In this document: piece after piece, positions 1 through 7,063 of the stretch
Layout: the number at the start of each line of letters is the position of its first letter
Numbering within the stretch: position 1 is the stretch's first letter
From: Coriobacteriales bacterium
GTDB taxonomy: Bacteria > Actinomycetota > Coriobacteriia > Coriobacteriales > UBA8131
Direction of reading: 5' to 3'
NCBI GenBank assembly: GCA_031261765.1
Contig: JAISJA010000104.1
Span: 1-9,623 of the forward strand
DNA length: 9,623 nt
Notes under the pieces: generated by a model
Seen by the model: the letters and a program-made list of their open reading frames with translations, nothing else
The model's database searches: none
What the model was told of the DNA's origin: nothing
Made by a program: the position numbers and the translations under genes

Positions 1-97
1 AGCGGCGGTCGCCCCGCGCTCGAGGTCCAACTTCCTGAGATTCCCGGCGCCTCGTTAATGTCGGTATTTGTAGCGGTGATTACTTTATATCCCCTTC

Positions 98-160
98 GCC
101 ACAAGAACCGTCCCCATGGCACGCCCTGTGTGTGCGTGTCATGGGGACGGTTCTTGCGGC
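98..160. repeat. REP-like inverted repeat, 26-bp arms
   Basis: Two 26-base arms (98-123 and 135-160) are reverse complements at 24 positions, around an 11-base loop (124-134). The exceptions are an A/C mismatch (101 with 157) and a G-T pair (119 with 139). The core, AAGAACCGTCCCCATG with its complement, resembles the GGGGACGGTT-type palindromes that I recall as dispersed REP elements in anaerobic bacteria, sometimes moved by REP-associated tyrosine transposases; that link is recollection, not something the window shows. Only one copy is present here. It has no T-tract on either side, so an ordinary intrinsic terminator is unlikely. It ends 8 bases before the -10 box of the next gene, so it covers the place where a -35 element would sit. 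Confidence 0.8.
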
Positions 161-168
161 ACATACCA

Positions 169-174
169 TATAAT
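169..174 (+). promoter_or_regulatory. -10 box, probable leaderless promoter
   Basis: TATAAT is a perfect sigma-70 -10 hexamer, ending 8 bases before the ATG at 183. Transcription normally begins about 7 bases past the -10 box, so the RNA would start at or within a base or two of the start codon. No Shine-Dalgarno sequence lies between box and ATG. Together these suggest a leaderless mRNA, a common mode in actinobacteria. No good -35 hexamer is found at 16-18 bases upstream, where the inverted repeat arm lies. Confidence 0.55.
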
Positions 175-182
175 GGATATAC

Positions 183-791
183 ATGGAAAAAACATCCCAG
201 GAAAGACCCCCGATAATATATTGGCCTAAAGACTGCAAGAGTAAACCGGCGGCCACGTTGGCCATCGGGGTGTTTGACGGAGTACATGAGGGCCACCAAT
301 ATCTCATAGGCGAATGCGTTAAAGACGCGCAAAAACGCAAGTGCGAGGCGTGGGTGGTGACGTTTAACATAGATCCGGACGAACTTTTCGGCACGCCGCA
401 TAAACTGTTGACGAACGAACACAGGCTTAAGCTACTAAGCATGCAAGACGGAATAGACGGCGTGTTGGTACTGCCGTTTGACAGAAAGCTCGCGGGTTTA
501 TCGCCAAATGAGTTCTTAGACGAGGTTATAGCACACGCCTTTACGCCTGTCTCAATACACGTTGGCACGAACTTCCGCTTTGGCGCGCGGGCGGCGGGCG
601 ATGACGAGACGCTGCGCCGCTGGGGACTTTCGCAAAAGCCCGTTTGCGACGTTTATATACACGAGTTGTTTAGTGAAGACGGCAAACCTGTCAGTTCTAC
701 GCGCATACGTAAGCTTATATCAAGCGGCGACATGACACACGCCGAACACATGCTAACACGCCCCTACGTGCACGAGGAAGATACGCTTTAG
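183..791 (+). CDS. FAD synthetase (FMN adenylyltransferase) family protein without kinase domain
   Basis: This 202-residue protein matches the N-terminal nucleotidyltransferase domain of bifunctional RibF, which transfers AMP from ATP to FMN to make FAD in the cytoplasm. Visible motifs are GVFDGVHEGH (29-38, with the HxGH nucleotide-binding signature at 35-38), VGTNFRFG (127-134) and SSTRIRKLI (171-179). The chain stops just after LTRPY, where the riboflavin kinase domain of RibF (usual total about 300 residues) would begin, so it should depend on another enzyme for FMN. The usual F-x-P-H-P motif after the third strand reads FNIDPDELF here, so phosphate handling may differ. It could therefore be a specialised FAD supplier for the flavoproteins nearby, or a related nucleotidyltransferase. 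The ATG was chosen because it leaves a normal lead-in to the first strand and follows a consensus -10 box. It is the only rightward gene and overlaps the regulator gene by 4 bases at the 3' ends. Ten of its eleven isoleucines are ATA. Confidence 0.85.
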   Translation: MEKTSQERPPIIYWPKDCKSKPAATLAIGVFDGVHEGHQYLIGECVKDAQKRKCEAWVVTFNIDPDELFGTPHKLLTNEHRLKLLSMQDGIDGVLVLPFDRKLAGLSPNEFLDEVIAHAFTPVSIHVGTNFRFGARAAGDDETLRRWGLSQKPVCDVYIHELFSEDGKPVSSTRIRKLISSGDMTHAEHMLTRPYVHEEDTL

Positions 792-2314
792 AACCTGTCC
801 AGGTCTTTTTTGTACTTCTCTATATAGCTTATGAGGTCTTGCTGCGAATGTACGCCCATCTTGTGGTAGACGGTGTATATATGGCTGCGAACCGTGTTCT
901 TGGAGATGAACAGCTTCTGCTCCATTGTAGACACGTTATATCCGCGTGACATCATGGCGAGTATCTCGGTTTGCCTGGGCGAAAGGTCGTGTTCTTGCGC
1001 CACGGCGCATATGACGGTGTCTATGGGACCTATGTCCTCTGACTGCATTTGCATGTTCTCGTCTATATAATCGCTTATGCCCTTGCTGTCGCGTACTTTA
1101 GTCTCCCTGTCAACGTTGAACACCAATGTGACGAACAATATCGCGAAACCTATTATCCAGTAGGCGATCATGCTCATCATGTTGTCATGCGCAGAGTTGC
1201 TGAATATGGCGTATCCAAGCAAGACGCCCATACCAACGCCAAGGAACGTGCTCGTCTCGACGACCACGAGCAGGAACAGGCACTTGCCCTTGAATATCTC
1301 GGCACATTTAAGCGACTTGCGTATGCATTGCTCTGAATGCAAGAAGAAACAGGCCGCGAGCACCGCGATGCATATGAGCTTTAAGGCCGGCACGCCAAGC
1401 GGGACCACCAGGCCTGCGAACGCGGCGTATATGAGCACTAAGAACGCGAGCGAATTGGTAGGGCCCTTGCGGCCCACGATGAACAGCTGCGCGAACACGC
1501 GCACGGCCGCTATTATGAACCCCACTATTATGGCGTATGGGATAACGTCATATTCCACCGACATGCCCATGTACGAGAATATGACGCCAAGCGCCACAGC
1601 GAAGACGAAGCTGAACACTATGAGCTTGTAGTATGACTTCTGCTGGGTATACACGTGCGACATACGTGGCACAGGCGGGTATTCCTCGGGGAAGTCACCA
1701 AACGAGAACGCGAGGCATATACCCGAACACGCTGATAGCACCACGATGGCGAGCACCGTATATTCAGCCGGAACGAACGAGACCGCGTAGTATATGACCG
1801 CTACCGCGATAGCTATGGCAAGCGCGTGGAACGCGAGCTTCTTGGAGCCGTATCCGGACATGCGCGTGCTTAGCACCGAGAGCAGGCACACGAAACCGAG
1901 CGCCGGCGCTATGACAAGCGCCAGCGCGATGGGACTGTATATAAAGCTCACGGCCCCCACGTCGGTGTTATACGCGAACAGCTGGAAAGCCACCAGCAGT
2001 ATGCCCGCGCCTATGACGACGTATACGGCTTTCATGGGCAGCTTGAATTTATACATCAAAACGGCCGATACTACAAGCGCTAAGGCCTGAGTGACGAAGA
2101 AAAGCATGCACATGGGCAAACTGTCAAGCACCGATACGCCGCTTTCGCCTATCATGCCCATGTAATTAAAGCAACTAAGGAGATACGCGACGATAAGGCA
2201 TGAGGCCGCCAGTATATCTGATATCGCATACTCTAGGTCCAGCGTTAACTCTACATGGTGGTCAGCTCCACCGCGACGGATCCTTAAATCGATATATCCC
2301 CTGTTGTGCAGCAA
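788..2314 (-). CDS. LuxR-type transcriptional regulator with about 12 membrane segments
   Basis: The product (508 residues) has an N-terminal membrane half and a C-terminal GerE/LuxR helix-turn-helix. I see hydrophobic segments near residues 30-54, 68-88, 95-114, 124-146, 162-180, 185-204, 230-249, 255-279, 287-307, 310-325, 346-369 and 379-400. The DNA-binding domain covers about 444-495, with LSPRQTEIL and ISKNTVRSHIYTVYHKMGV as typical signatures. This two-part design is abundant in Eggerthellaceae, often beside genes for flavin-dependent respiratory enzymes; there the membrane part is thought to sense a substrate. Here it directly follows fixX in the same direction, so it probably controls the fix/acyl-CoA operon, which is inference. 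Start: a TTG at 2320 also opens the frame, but GGAGG (2322-2326) is only one base from it and seven bases from the TTG at 2314, which I prefer. No receiver domain or autoinducer-binding domain is present. Confidence 0.88.
   Translation of the reverse strand: MLHNRGYIDLRIRRGGADHHVELTLDLEYAISDILAASCLIVAYLLSCFNYMGMIGESGVSVLDSLPMCMLFFVTQALALVVSAVLMYKFKLPMKAVYVVIGAGILLVAFQLFAYNTDVGAVSFIYSPIALALVIAPALGFVCLLSVLSTRMSGYGSKKLAFHALAIAIAVAVIYYAVSFVPAEYTVLAIVVLSACSGICLAFSFGDFPEEYPPVPRMSHVYTQQKSYYKLIVFSFVFAVALGVIFSYMGMSVEYDVIPYAIIVGFIIAAVRVFAQLFIVGRKGPTNSLAFLVLIYAAFAGLVVPLGVPALKLICIAVLAACFFLHSEQCIRKSLKCAEIFKGKCLFLLVVVETSTFLGVGMGVLLGYAIFSNSAHDNMMSMIAYWIIGFAILFVTLVFNVDRETKVRDSKGISDYIDENMQMQSEDIGPIDTVICAVAQEHDLSPRQTEILAMMSRGYNVSTMEQKLFISKNTVRSHIYTVYHKMGVHSQQDLISYIEKYKKDLDRF
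793..811 (+). terminator. Weak candidate intrinsic terminator after the FMN adenylyltransferase gene
   Basis: Two bases after the stop codon at 791, ACCT and AGGT can pair around a four-base loop (793-804), followed by C and six T residues (806-811). The stem is short, so strength is doubtful. It lies inside the last codons of the convergent regulator gene, which leaves no other room for a terminator between the two genes. Confidence 0.3.
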
Positions 2315-2321
2315 GACCAAG

Positions 2322-2326
2322 CCTCC
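2322..2326 (-). promoter_or_regulatory. Ribosome binding site deciding the regulator start
   Basis: GGAGG on the minus strand, seven bases before the TTG at 2314 and one base before the TTG at 2320. The spacing favours the inner TTG, shortening the regulator by two residues. Confidence 0.6.
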
Positions 2327-2417
2327 ATTCAGGACTTAAACGATATATGCGTGTGCATATCACGCGAGACGGAGCGATTGTGAAAATACCGAACAAACAT
2401 TAGAAATCTAACAATAA

Positions 2418-2437
2418 ATTATACGCATATTATAGCA
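2418..2437 (-). promoter_or_regulatory. Promoter elements for the regulator gene
   Basis: On the minus strand, TGCTATAAT (2429-2437) is an extended -10 element (TG, one base, TATAAT). A second TATAAT follows at 2418-2423. They start 8 bases beyond the fixX stop codon and would give the regulator mRNA a leader of about 90-110 bases. No convincing -35 element is seen, which is tolerable for an extended -10 promoter. The leader contains a short dyad, GCGTG and CACGC around seven bases near 2349-2365, that could be a protein site; this is weak. No terminator hairpin separates fixX from this promoter, so read-through from the operon is possible. Confidence 0.5.
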
Positions 2438-2445
2438 CATATCGC

Positions 2446-2766
2446 CTATCCCAAACGGTACTCAACACCAAACGAGCCCTGCGGATATTCCCATTTGCGC
2501 ACCACCGTGCCAAGGCCCAGTATCCTGCACGTACCACATTCCAAACAACCGGCGTAGTCGAACTCCAACGTCTCGCCGTCATCAGTGAATTTATACAGTC
2601 CCGCCGGGCAAGCGTTCACCAACCGTTTCTTGGCTAGCGCATCCGGGCACGTGCCGTCTATCTCTATGTGCGCGTTGTCTTCGTCGACGAAGAACTTATC
2701 TATGGCAAGTTTTTCCTCTATGGTAAGCTGCTGGTTTGCGGTTGCGTTTGCGTTGTCTTCGCTCAT
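2446..2766 (-). CDS. fixX: FixX, ferredoxin-like protein of the FixABCX complex
   Basis: This 106-residue iron-sulfur protein passes electrons within the FixCX unit, which corresponds to a split electron transfer flavoprotein:quinone oxidoreductase. One [4Fe-4S] cluster is expected, held by C53 (in CPAGLY) and by C74, C77 and C80 (GCLECGTCRI); a further C40 is probably not a ligand. The ending RKWEYPQGSFGVEYRLG (90-106) is the typical FixX C-terminus. It is slightly longer than Escherichia coli FixX (95 residues) because of a polar N-terminal extension of about 12 residues. The ATG overlaps the fixC stop as ATGA, with GGGAG ten bases upstream inside fixC, indicating translational coupling. 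It is the last gene of the operon before the regulator. Confidence 0.95.
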   Translation of the reverse strand: MSEDNANATANQQLTIEEKLAIDKFFVDEDNAHIEIDGTCPDALAKKRLVNACPAGLYKFTDDGETLEFDYAGCLECGTCRILGLGTVVRKWEYPQGSFGVEYRLG

Positions 2767-4055
2767 AGCGCTTTCACTCCCTTCCTGGCGTCTTTAAACA
2801 GCGTCATGTAGCCTATCTGTTTTATCAACGGCTTGACCTTGCGCATAAGGGGCCGCTCGGGCTTGCCGTCCACCATGAACATGGACGTGAGCGCCTTGCT
2901 TATCATGTCTGGGTATTCGTTGAATATGCGCGGGTTTTCCATGAACGCGGGAAAATCCTTGTACAGGCGCATGTCTGACATGACATAGCTCGCGTCTAAC
3001 GCCCGGCCATATGACGCCAGCGCGCTGGCACCATAGTCGCCAGCGGCTTTCGCGTCGCATATAGCCCTGGCAGCGTAGTAGCCTGAGCTTATGGCGAAGT
3101 CCATGCCGCGCACCATATACCCCGTGTTTATGCAGAGGCCTGCGGCGTCGCCGCATACCAGCACGCCGTCGCCGTAAAGCTTGGGCACCGCAGACAGCCC
3201 GGCCTCCGTAAGCGCGTGGGCGCTGTATTCGGCCAACTTGGCGCCGCGCAGAAGCGGGGTCACGACCGGATGTCCGGCGAACTCGTCTAAAAGCCGGGTT
3301 ACCGGTTTGTCGCTTTCATCTATATGCGCAAGCCCTATGACCAACCCAAGCGATATACTGTCGCGGTTAGTATACAGAAAACCGCCGCCCATTAAACCGT
3401 TGCTGGGAGATCCGGCGAACAGCCACGCCGTGCCCTCGTCGTCGTTTGCGGTCCCAAAACGGTCCGTTATAGTGGCAGCGGGAAGCTCCCACACGCCTTT
3501 CAGGCCAACGGCGGCCTGCTCGGGCGCAAGCGGCCTGCTTAGGCCGGCGCGCTGGGCCAACGCGGAGTTAAGGCCGTCGGCCAGCACCACGACGTTGCCC
3601 TCTATCTCGTCTGTGCCGCATATGATGCCGCAAACCTTGCCGTCGCGCACCAGAAGGTCGTCTACCTTCATGCCGGTAGCGCACACCGCGCCGGCCGATT
3701 CGGCCTCGTCGAAAAGCCAACGGTCGAATTTTGAACGCAGCACGACGTATGACTCGCTACCAGGTCCACAAAGCGCTTCGCTGGAAAAGTCCATTGTAGC
3801 GGCGCTGTCATGCGTCAGCATGCTGACTTTCTCGTGTGTGACCTTACGCTCCAGCGGCGCGCGGTCGGCGAAGTCAGGCATAAGCTGATACAGGCAATGC
3901 GCGTATATGCGCCCTCCCGTCATGTTCTTAGCCCCGGCATAGTTGCCACGCTCTACAAGCAGAACGTTCAATCCGTCTTTTGCCATAGTGTAGGCAGCGG
4001 CGGAGCCTGCCAGCCCGCCGCCTACTACTATCGCGTCAAATACGTCATCATCCAT
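2763..4055 (-). CDS. fixC: FixC, FAD-dependent ETF-quinone oxidoreductase-like subunit
   Basis: This 430-residue flavoprotein (E. coli FixC is 428) accepts electrons from FixAB and, with FixX, delivers them to quinone at the membrane. An FAD Rossmann fold opens the protein: GGGLAG at 12-17 and the ribose-binding E35. VLADGLNS lies at 157-164 and the second FAD motif GVLVCGDAAG at 297-306. The C-terminal part (about 360-430) ends in a basic, amphipathic stretch, as in homologues that dock on the membrane, with no clear transmembrane helix. In FixABCX complexes of nitrogen fixers, NADH oxidation is bifurcated between quinone and ferredoxin or flavodoxin; in carnitine-reducing enterobacteria the complex serves an acyl-CoA reductase. 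The neighbours here favour the second kind of partner. The start ATG has only a weak purine tract (AGAAAGG) about ten bases upstream. Confidence 0.94.
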   Translation of the reverse strand: MDDDVFDAIVVGGGLAGSAAAYTMAKDGLNVLLVERGNYAGAKNMTGGRIYAHCLYQLMPDFADRAPLERKVTHEKVSMLTHDSAATMDFSSEALCGPGSESYVVLRSKFDRWLFDEAESAGAVCATGMKVDDLLVRDGKVCGIICGTDEIEGNVVVLADGLNSALAQRAGLSRPLAPEQAAVGLKGVWELPAATITDRFGTANDDEGTAWLFAGSPSNGLMGGGFLYTNRDSISLGLVIGLAHIDESDKPVTRLLDEFAGHPVVTPLLRGAKLAEYSAHALTEAGLSAVPKLYGDGVLVCGDAAGLCINTGYMVRGMDFAISSGYYAARAICDAKAAGDYGASALASYGRALDASYVMSDMRLYKDFPAFMENPRIFNEYPDMISKALTSMFMVDGKPERPLMRKVKPLIKQIGYMTLFKDARKGVKAL

Positions 4056-4106
4056 GTGCTAGCTACCTTTCTTCTATTCCCCAGCCAACTTCCTGTAAAA
4101 GCACGG

Positions 4107-4130
4107 CTTGAACCTAGCTTGAACCTAGCT
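4107..4130. repeat. 11-bp tandem duplication at the fixB stop codon
   Basis: CTTGAACCTAG occurs twice in direct succession (4107-4117 and 4118-4128), followed by CT. The duplication covers the fixB stop (TAG, 4125-4127) and the first bases of the 69-base fixB-fixC gap, the longest gap in the operon. It does not change the FixB C-terminus, because the first stop codon is retained. It looks like a recent slippage event. Confidence 0.75.
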
Positions 4131-5063
4131 TTCCAACAGGTTCATGAGCTTGGGCACGACCGTACGGAAGTCCCCCACTATGCCATAGTCGGCCTGCTTG
4201 AATATAGGCGCCGATTTATCCTTGTTGATAGCGAATATCGTGCCGGACTGGTTGTAGCCCACCATATGCTGCACCTGCCCCGACGCCGCGATAGACACGA
4301 ACACCGACGGTTTGAACATAACGCCGGACACGCCTATATAGCGCTCTTTCTCCATAAGCCCAAGCGCTTCTGACACGGGACGCGTGCAACCCATCTCCGC
4401 CCCTATAACATGGCTTAGGTCCTCACACATAGAGACGTCTTCCGGCGTATTAACGCCGCGACCTATGGCTACGGCCTTGCTTGCCGCCGCGAGGTTCACG
4501 CTAGCGGTTTCTGTGGGCTTAAGGCCGATGCGGCTCACGTGCGCGCTTTGCGCCTGCGCTTCTACCGGCACCACAGTCGCGACGGCGCCATCGCCTGCGG
4601 CCGGCGCGGCGAAGACGCCGTTGCCGCATATCGCAACGCAAATGGGCGCGGTAGACTTAATGGTGCGTATGGCAGATCCACCATGCACCATTTGCGTTAC
4701 CTCTATGCCGTCATCTACGCTTACGAACTCCATTACGCCCGTAAGCGCCGCACATTCAAGTTCCGCGGATAAGACCGCCGCGAGCATCCTTGAGTGTGCC
4801 GACTTATCCAATAATATAAGCTTTGGCGCCGCGTCTTTGGCATACGTCGCGACTGCGTGGTACATATCATCTGCACGCGCGCCCGCGGGAACACTGAATT
4901 GCAGGATCTCGTTTGCGCCGCATCCCACAAAGCGGTCAACGTCCGTACCATCGCCTATGTATATACCAACCACTTTGTCGCCAAGCGTATGCGCCCCGGC
5001 CGCGAGAGTGGCAATGGCAGAAGGGCCATCCGCGAATATCCAGACCTCGTTTAGTTTGCTCAA
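4125..5063 (-). CDS. fixB: FixB, electron transfer flavoprotein alpha subunit
   Basis: The 312-residue protein (E. coli FixB is 313) is the alpha subunit of the electron transfer flavoprotein that pairs with FixA in the cytoplasm and moves electrons between NADH, acyl-CoA dehydrogenase and FixCX. The N-terminal ETF domain fills about 1-185. The C-terminal FAD-binding domain shows GCTRPV (225-230, with T in place of the more common S), YIGVSGVMFKP (242-252), SGQVQH (261-266), IFAINKD (276-282) and ADYGIVGD (291-298). The start is TTG, supported by TAGGAG six bases upstream; no in-frame ATG exists nearby. It follows fixA by 32 bases and ends at a tandem duplication that contains its stop codon. 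Paired FixA/FixB sets linked to fixC and fixX belong to the electron-bifurcating ETF group; bifurcation itself is not visible in the sequence. Confidence 0.95.
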   Translation of the reverse strand: MSKLNEVWIFADGPSAIATLAAGAHTLGDKVVGIYIGDGTDVDRFVGCGANEILQFSVPAGARADDMYHAVATYAKDAAPKLILLDKSAHSRMLAAVLSAELECAALTGVMEFVSVDDGIEVTQMVHGGSAIRTIKSTAPICVAICGNGVFAAPAAGDGAVATVVPVEAQAQSAHVSRIGLKPTETASVNLAAASKAVAIGRGVNTPEDVSMCEDLSHVIGAEMGCTRPVSEALGLMEKERYIGVSGVMFKPSVFVSIAASGQVQHMVGYNQSGTIFAINKDKSAPIFKQADYGIVGDFRTVVPKLMNLLES

Positions 5064-5069
5064 TTTAAT

Positions 5070-5075
5070 CTCCTA
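5070..5075 (-). promoter_or_regulatory. Ribosome binding site supporting the TTG start of fixB
   Basis: TAGGAG on the minus strand lies six bases before the TTG at 5063. It is the only good site near the conserved N-terminus and fixes the non-ATG start. Confidence 0.6.
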
Positions 5076-5095
5076 ACACTACTTATTGGCATTCC

Positions 5096-5863
5096 CTACA
5101 GCTTCGCCTTAAGCGCCGCCGCGAACTGCTCTATGCCGTTCTCACCATCGTCATAAACCTGTTGCAAGCGCTCGGCCTCAGGTGGCGCCATGACGGATTC
5201 CACCTCTAGACAAGATGGCACAAGCGCGTCAAGATCTGCGGCCGACCATTCGTTAACGGGCTTCTTACCGGCGGAAAGTATGTCTTTCATGGACGGTATG
5301 CGCGCCTCTGCGAAATCCGAGGCTATCGATAGCACCGCCGGCAGCTCCACGTGAAGCTCCTCGGTGCCGTCGTCTAACGTGCGCTCGACTTCCAGGTCGC
5401 CACTTGCGGCATCATATGTAACAGCACTTACGGCGTTAACGTTCGCCCAGCCTAGAAGCTCTCCCAAAACAGGGCCCACCTGTTGCGCGTATATGTCTGC
5501 GGAACCGTCGCCGCACACTACCAGGTCCACGCCGCCAAGCTTGTCGACGGCGGACTTCAGCAGGCACGCCGTTTGATAGGCGTCTATGCCGGCAAACGAG
5601 TCGTCTGTGGCGCAAATCAGCTCTTCTGGGCCGTGCGCGAGCACGCTCTTGCGAAGCTTTGAGTTGTCAAGCTCATGTGCGCCAACCGACATGGCCGTGA
5701 CCTTGCCGTCTGACGCCTCCGCAAGCTGCATGGCGGCCTCTATGCCGGTAAGGTCGTAGTCGCCTACTTTCCATTCCGCGCGGTCCCACGATATGCTACG
5801 GTCGTCGTTCACGACGACGTCCTGCTCCTCCGGCACCAATTTATAGCATGCTAGTATATTCAT
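5096..5863 (-). CDS. fixA: FixA, electron transfer flavoprotein beta subunit
   Basis: The 255-residue protein (E. coli FixA is 256) forms the flavoprotein heterodimer with FixB. Its adenine-nucleotide-binding fold begins with MNILACYKLVPEEQDV. The signature segment is CGDGSADIYAQQVGP (117-131), equivalent to the G-x-Q-x-x-D-x-x-x-x-Q-V-G-P loop of ETF-beta. EARIPSMKDILSAGKKP (186-202) matches the conserved region near the C-terminus. The ATG has a strong ribosome site, AAGGTGG, six bases upstream. It follows the acyl-CoA dehydrogenase stop by only 12 bases, so the dehydrogenase and its ETF are tightly linked, which supports an enoyl-CoA/acyl-CoA couple rather than nitrogenase as the partner. 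Confidence 0.95.
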   Translation of the reverse strand: MNILACYKLVPEEQDVVVNDDRSISWDRAEWKVGDYDLTGIEAAMQLAEASDGKVTAMSVGAHELDNSKLRKSVLAHGPEELICATDDSFAGIDAYQTACLLKSAVDKLGGVDLVVCGDGSADIYAQQVGPVLGELLGWANVNAVSAVTYDAASGDLEVERTLDDGTEELHVELPAVLSIASDFAEARIPSMKDILSAGKKPVNEWSAADLDALVPSCLEVESVMAPPEAERLQQVYDDGENGIEQFAAALKAKL

Positions 5864-5875
5864 ATATAACCACCT

Positions 5876-7030
5876 TTACTTATCAAGATATTTCTTCACT
5901 ACCTGGCGCCCGGCTATATGCACCATGATCTCTGTCGTGCCACCCGCAAACTGGTTGCCGCGCGAGTCTATGAACGCGCGGGACACCCGGGTCTCAGACG
6001 TATAACCTATGCCGCCGAATATCTGCATGGCGTCAGAGCAGACCTCGTGCGCGGCGATTGAGCTATAGCGTTTCAGCAAGGCGGAATCCAGGCGCACCGA
6101 TATGCCGTTGTCTATCTCCCACGCGCACTTATAGAGCATGTTGCGGATATTCTGGCATTTGATCTCCATGTCGGTGAGCTTCTCTTGTATGAGCTGGTAT
6201 TTGCATATGGGTTTGCCAAACGTGACACGCTGGTTCGCGAACTTCGCGGCGTCCTCAAGCGCCGCCTGCGCAAGGCCCAAAGACGACGCGGCCAGAAGCA
6301 AACGCTCTACCTCGAAGTTAGCCATGAGCTCCATGAAACCTACGTGGCGTTTGCCAAACAGGTTCGTCTCGTCCATCTCGACGTTGTCAAAATATACCTC
6401 GCAGAAAGACTGGATGGTCTGGCCTATCTTCGCGAAGCCCGACTTTGATATGCCGGGGCTGTCACTTGGTATGAGCCACATGGACATGTTCTTGTTCTCT
6501 CGCGACGGGTCCTCGTCTTTTGCCACTACCAGCATGTAAGGCGCGACCTGGCCCTCTGTCACGAAGGTCTTAGTGCCGTTCAAGTAGAACTTGCCGTCTT
6601 TCTCGGTAGTGGTCGTTGACATGTTCGCGTTGTCGCTTCCAGCCTCCGGCTCAGATATGGCAAGGGCTATACACGACTTGCCGGTATCGGCGTATATCTT
6701 CATAGCCAGGTCTATCTGCTCGGGCGTGCCAAGTTCAGCGACGTCGTACATGGTAAGTATGTTGGCCAAAAACGGCATTATCGCGCTGGTCTTGCGCGTA
6801 AGTTCCTCTGTGAACAGCACGCGCGTAAGCACGTCGGCCGGCGTGCCACCAACTTCCTCCGGAAGGCCCAACATGCCGAACCCGGCGTCGTAAAACGACT
6901 TGGCTACCTCGTCTGACACACCGTGCTCAGCGTACCATTTCTGTATGTCCGGCTCGGTTATGTTGCGGTCTACCCATTCGTCGACGCTCTCAATGAGCAG
7001 CTCTTGCTCCTCTGTAAGTTTAAAGTCCAT
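5876..7030 (-). CDS. Acyl-CoA dehydrogenase family protein, CaiA-like
   Basis: This 384-residue flavoenzyme has the full acyl-CoA dehydrogenase fold: N-terminal helical domain (MDFKLTEEQELL), middle beta domain with AISEPEAGSDNANM (124-137) and YLNGTKTFVTEG (149-160), and C-terminal helices with QRVTFGKPI (267-275) and MQIFGGIGYT (335-344). It adds or removes the alpha-beta double bond of an acyl-CoA, with FAD reoxidised or reduced by the adjacent FixAB. The Glu that precedes GT in most family members is glycine here (G363, in FAGGTTEIM). E242 in FEVERLL aligns with the catalytic Glu of isovaleryl-CoA dehydrogenase and is the likely base. E. coli crotonobetainyl-CoA reductase CaiA shows the same combination (FDHER and SGGSDEM) and similar wording around QLIQEK and NMLY. 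A reductase role in anaerobic respiration is therefore plausible, but substrate and direction are inference. AGAGG lies eight bases before the ATG. Confidence 0.93.
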   Translation of the reverse strand: MDFKLTEEQELLIESVDEWVDRNITEPDIQKWYAEHGVSDEVAKSFYDAGFGMLGLPEEVGGTPADVLTRVLFTEELTRKTSAIMPFLANILTMYDVAELGTPEQIDLAMKIYADTGKSCIALAISEPEAGSDNANMSTTTTEKDGKFYLNGTKTFVTEGQVAPYMLVVAKDEDPSRENKNMSMWLIPSDSPGISKSGFAKIGQTIQSFCEVYFDNVEMDETNLFGKRHVGFMELMANFEVERLLLAASSLGLAQAALEDAAKFANQRVTFGKPICKYQLIQEKLTDMEIKCQNIRNMLYKCAWEIDNGISVRLDSALLKRYSSIAAHEVCSDAMQIFGGIGYTSETRVSRAFIDSRGNQFAGGTTEIMVHIAGRQVVKKYLDK

Positions 7031-7063
7031 TTGCTTATCCTCTCTAAATGGTTTTCCGTCAGG

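Noticed and set aside
1..58. End of a rightward gene with stop at 56-58, or start of a leftward gene at a TTG (30-28)
   Set aside because: Too short to recognise, no conserved wording, and no good ribosome site for the leftward option.
98..160. Intrinsic terminator of an upstream gene
   Set aside because: There is no run of T after either arm, and no recognisable gene ends just before it.
2315..2320. Regulator start at the outer TTG (2320)
   Set aside because: The GGAGG site would be one base from it; the TTG at 2314 has normal seven-base spacing.
3181..3888. Long plus-strand open frames opposite fixC and other leftward genes
   Set aside because: They mirror genes with clear family motifs, have no recognisable protein features, and arise from third-position composition of the opposite strand.
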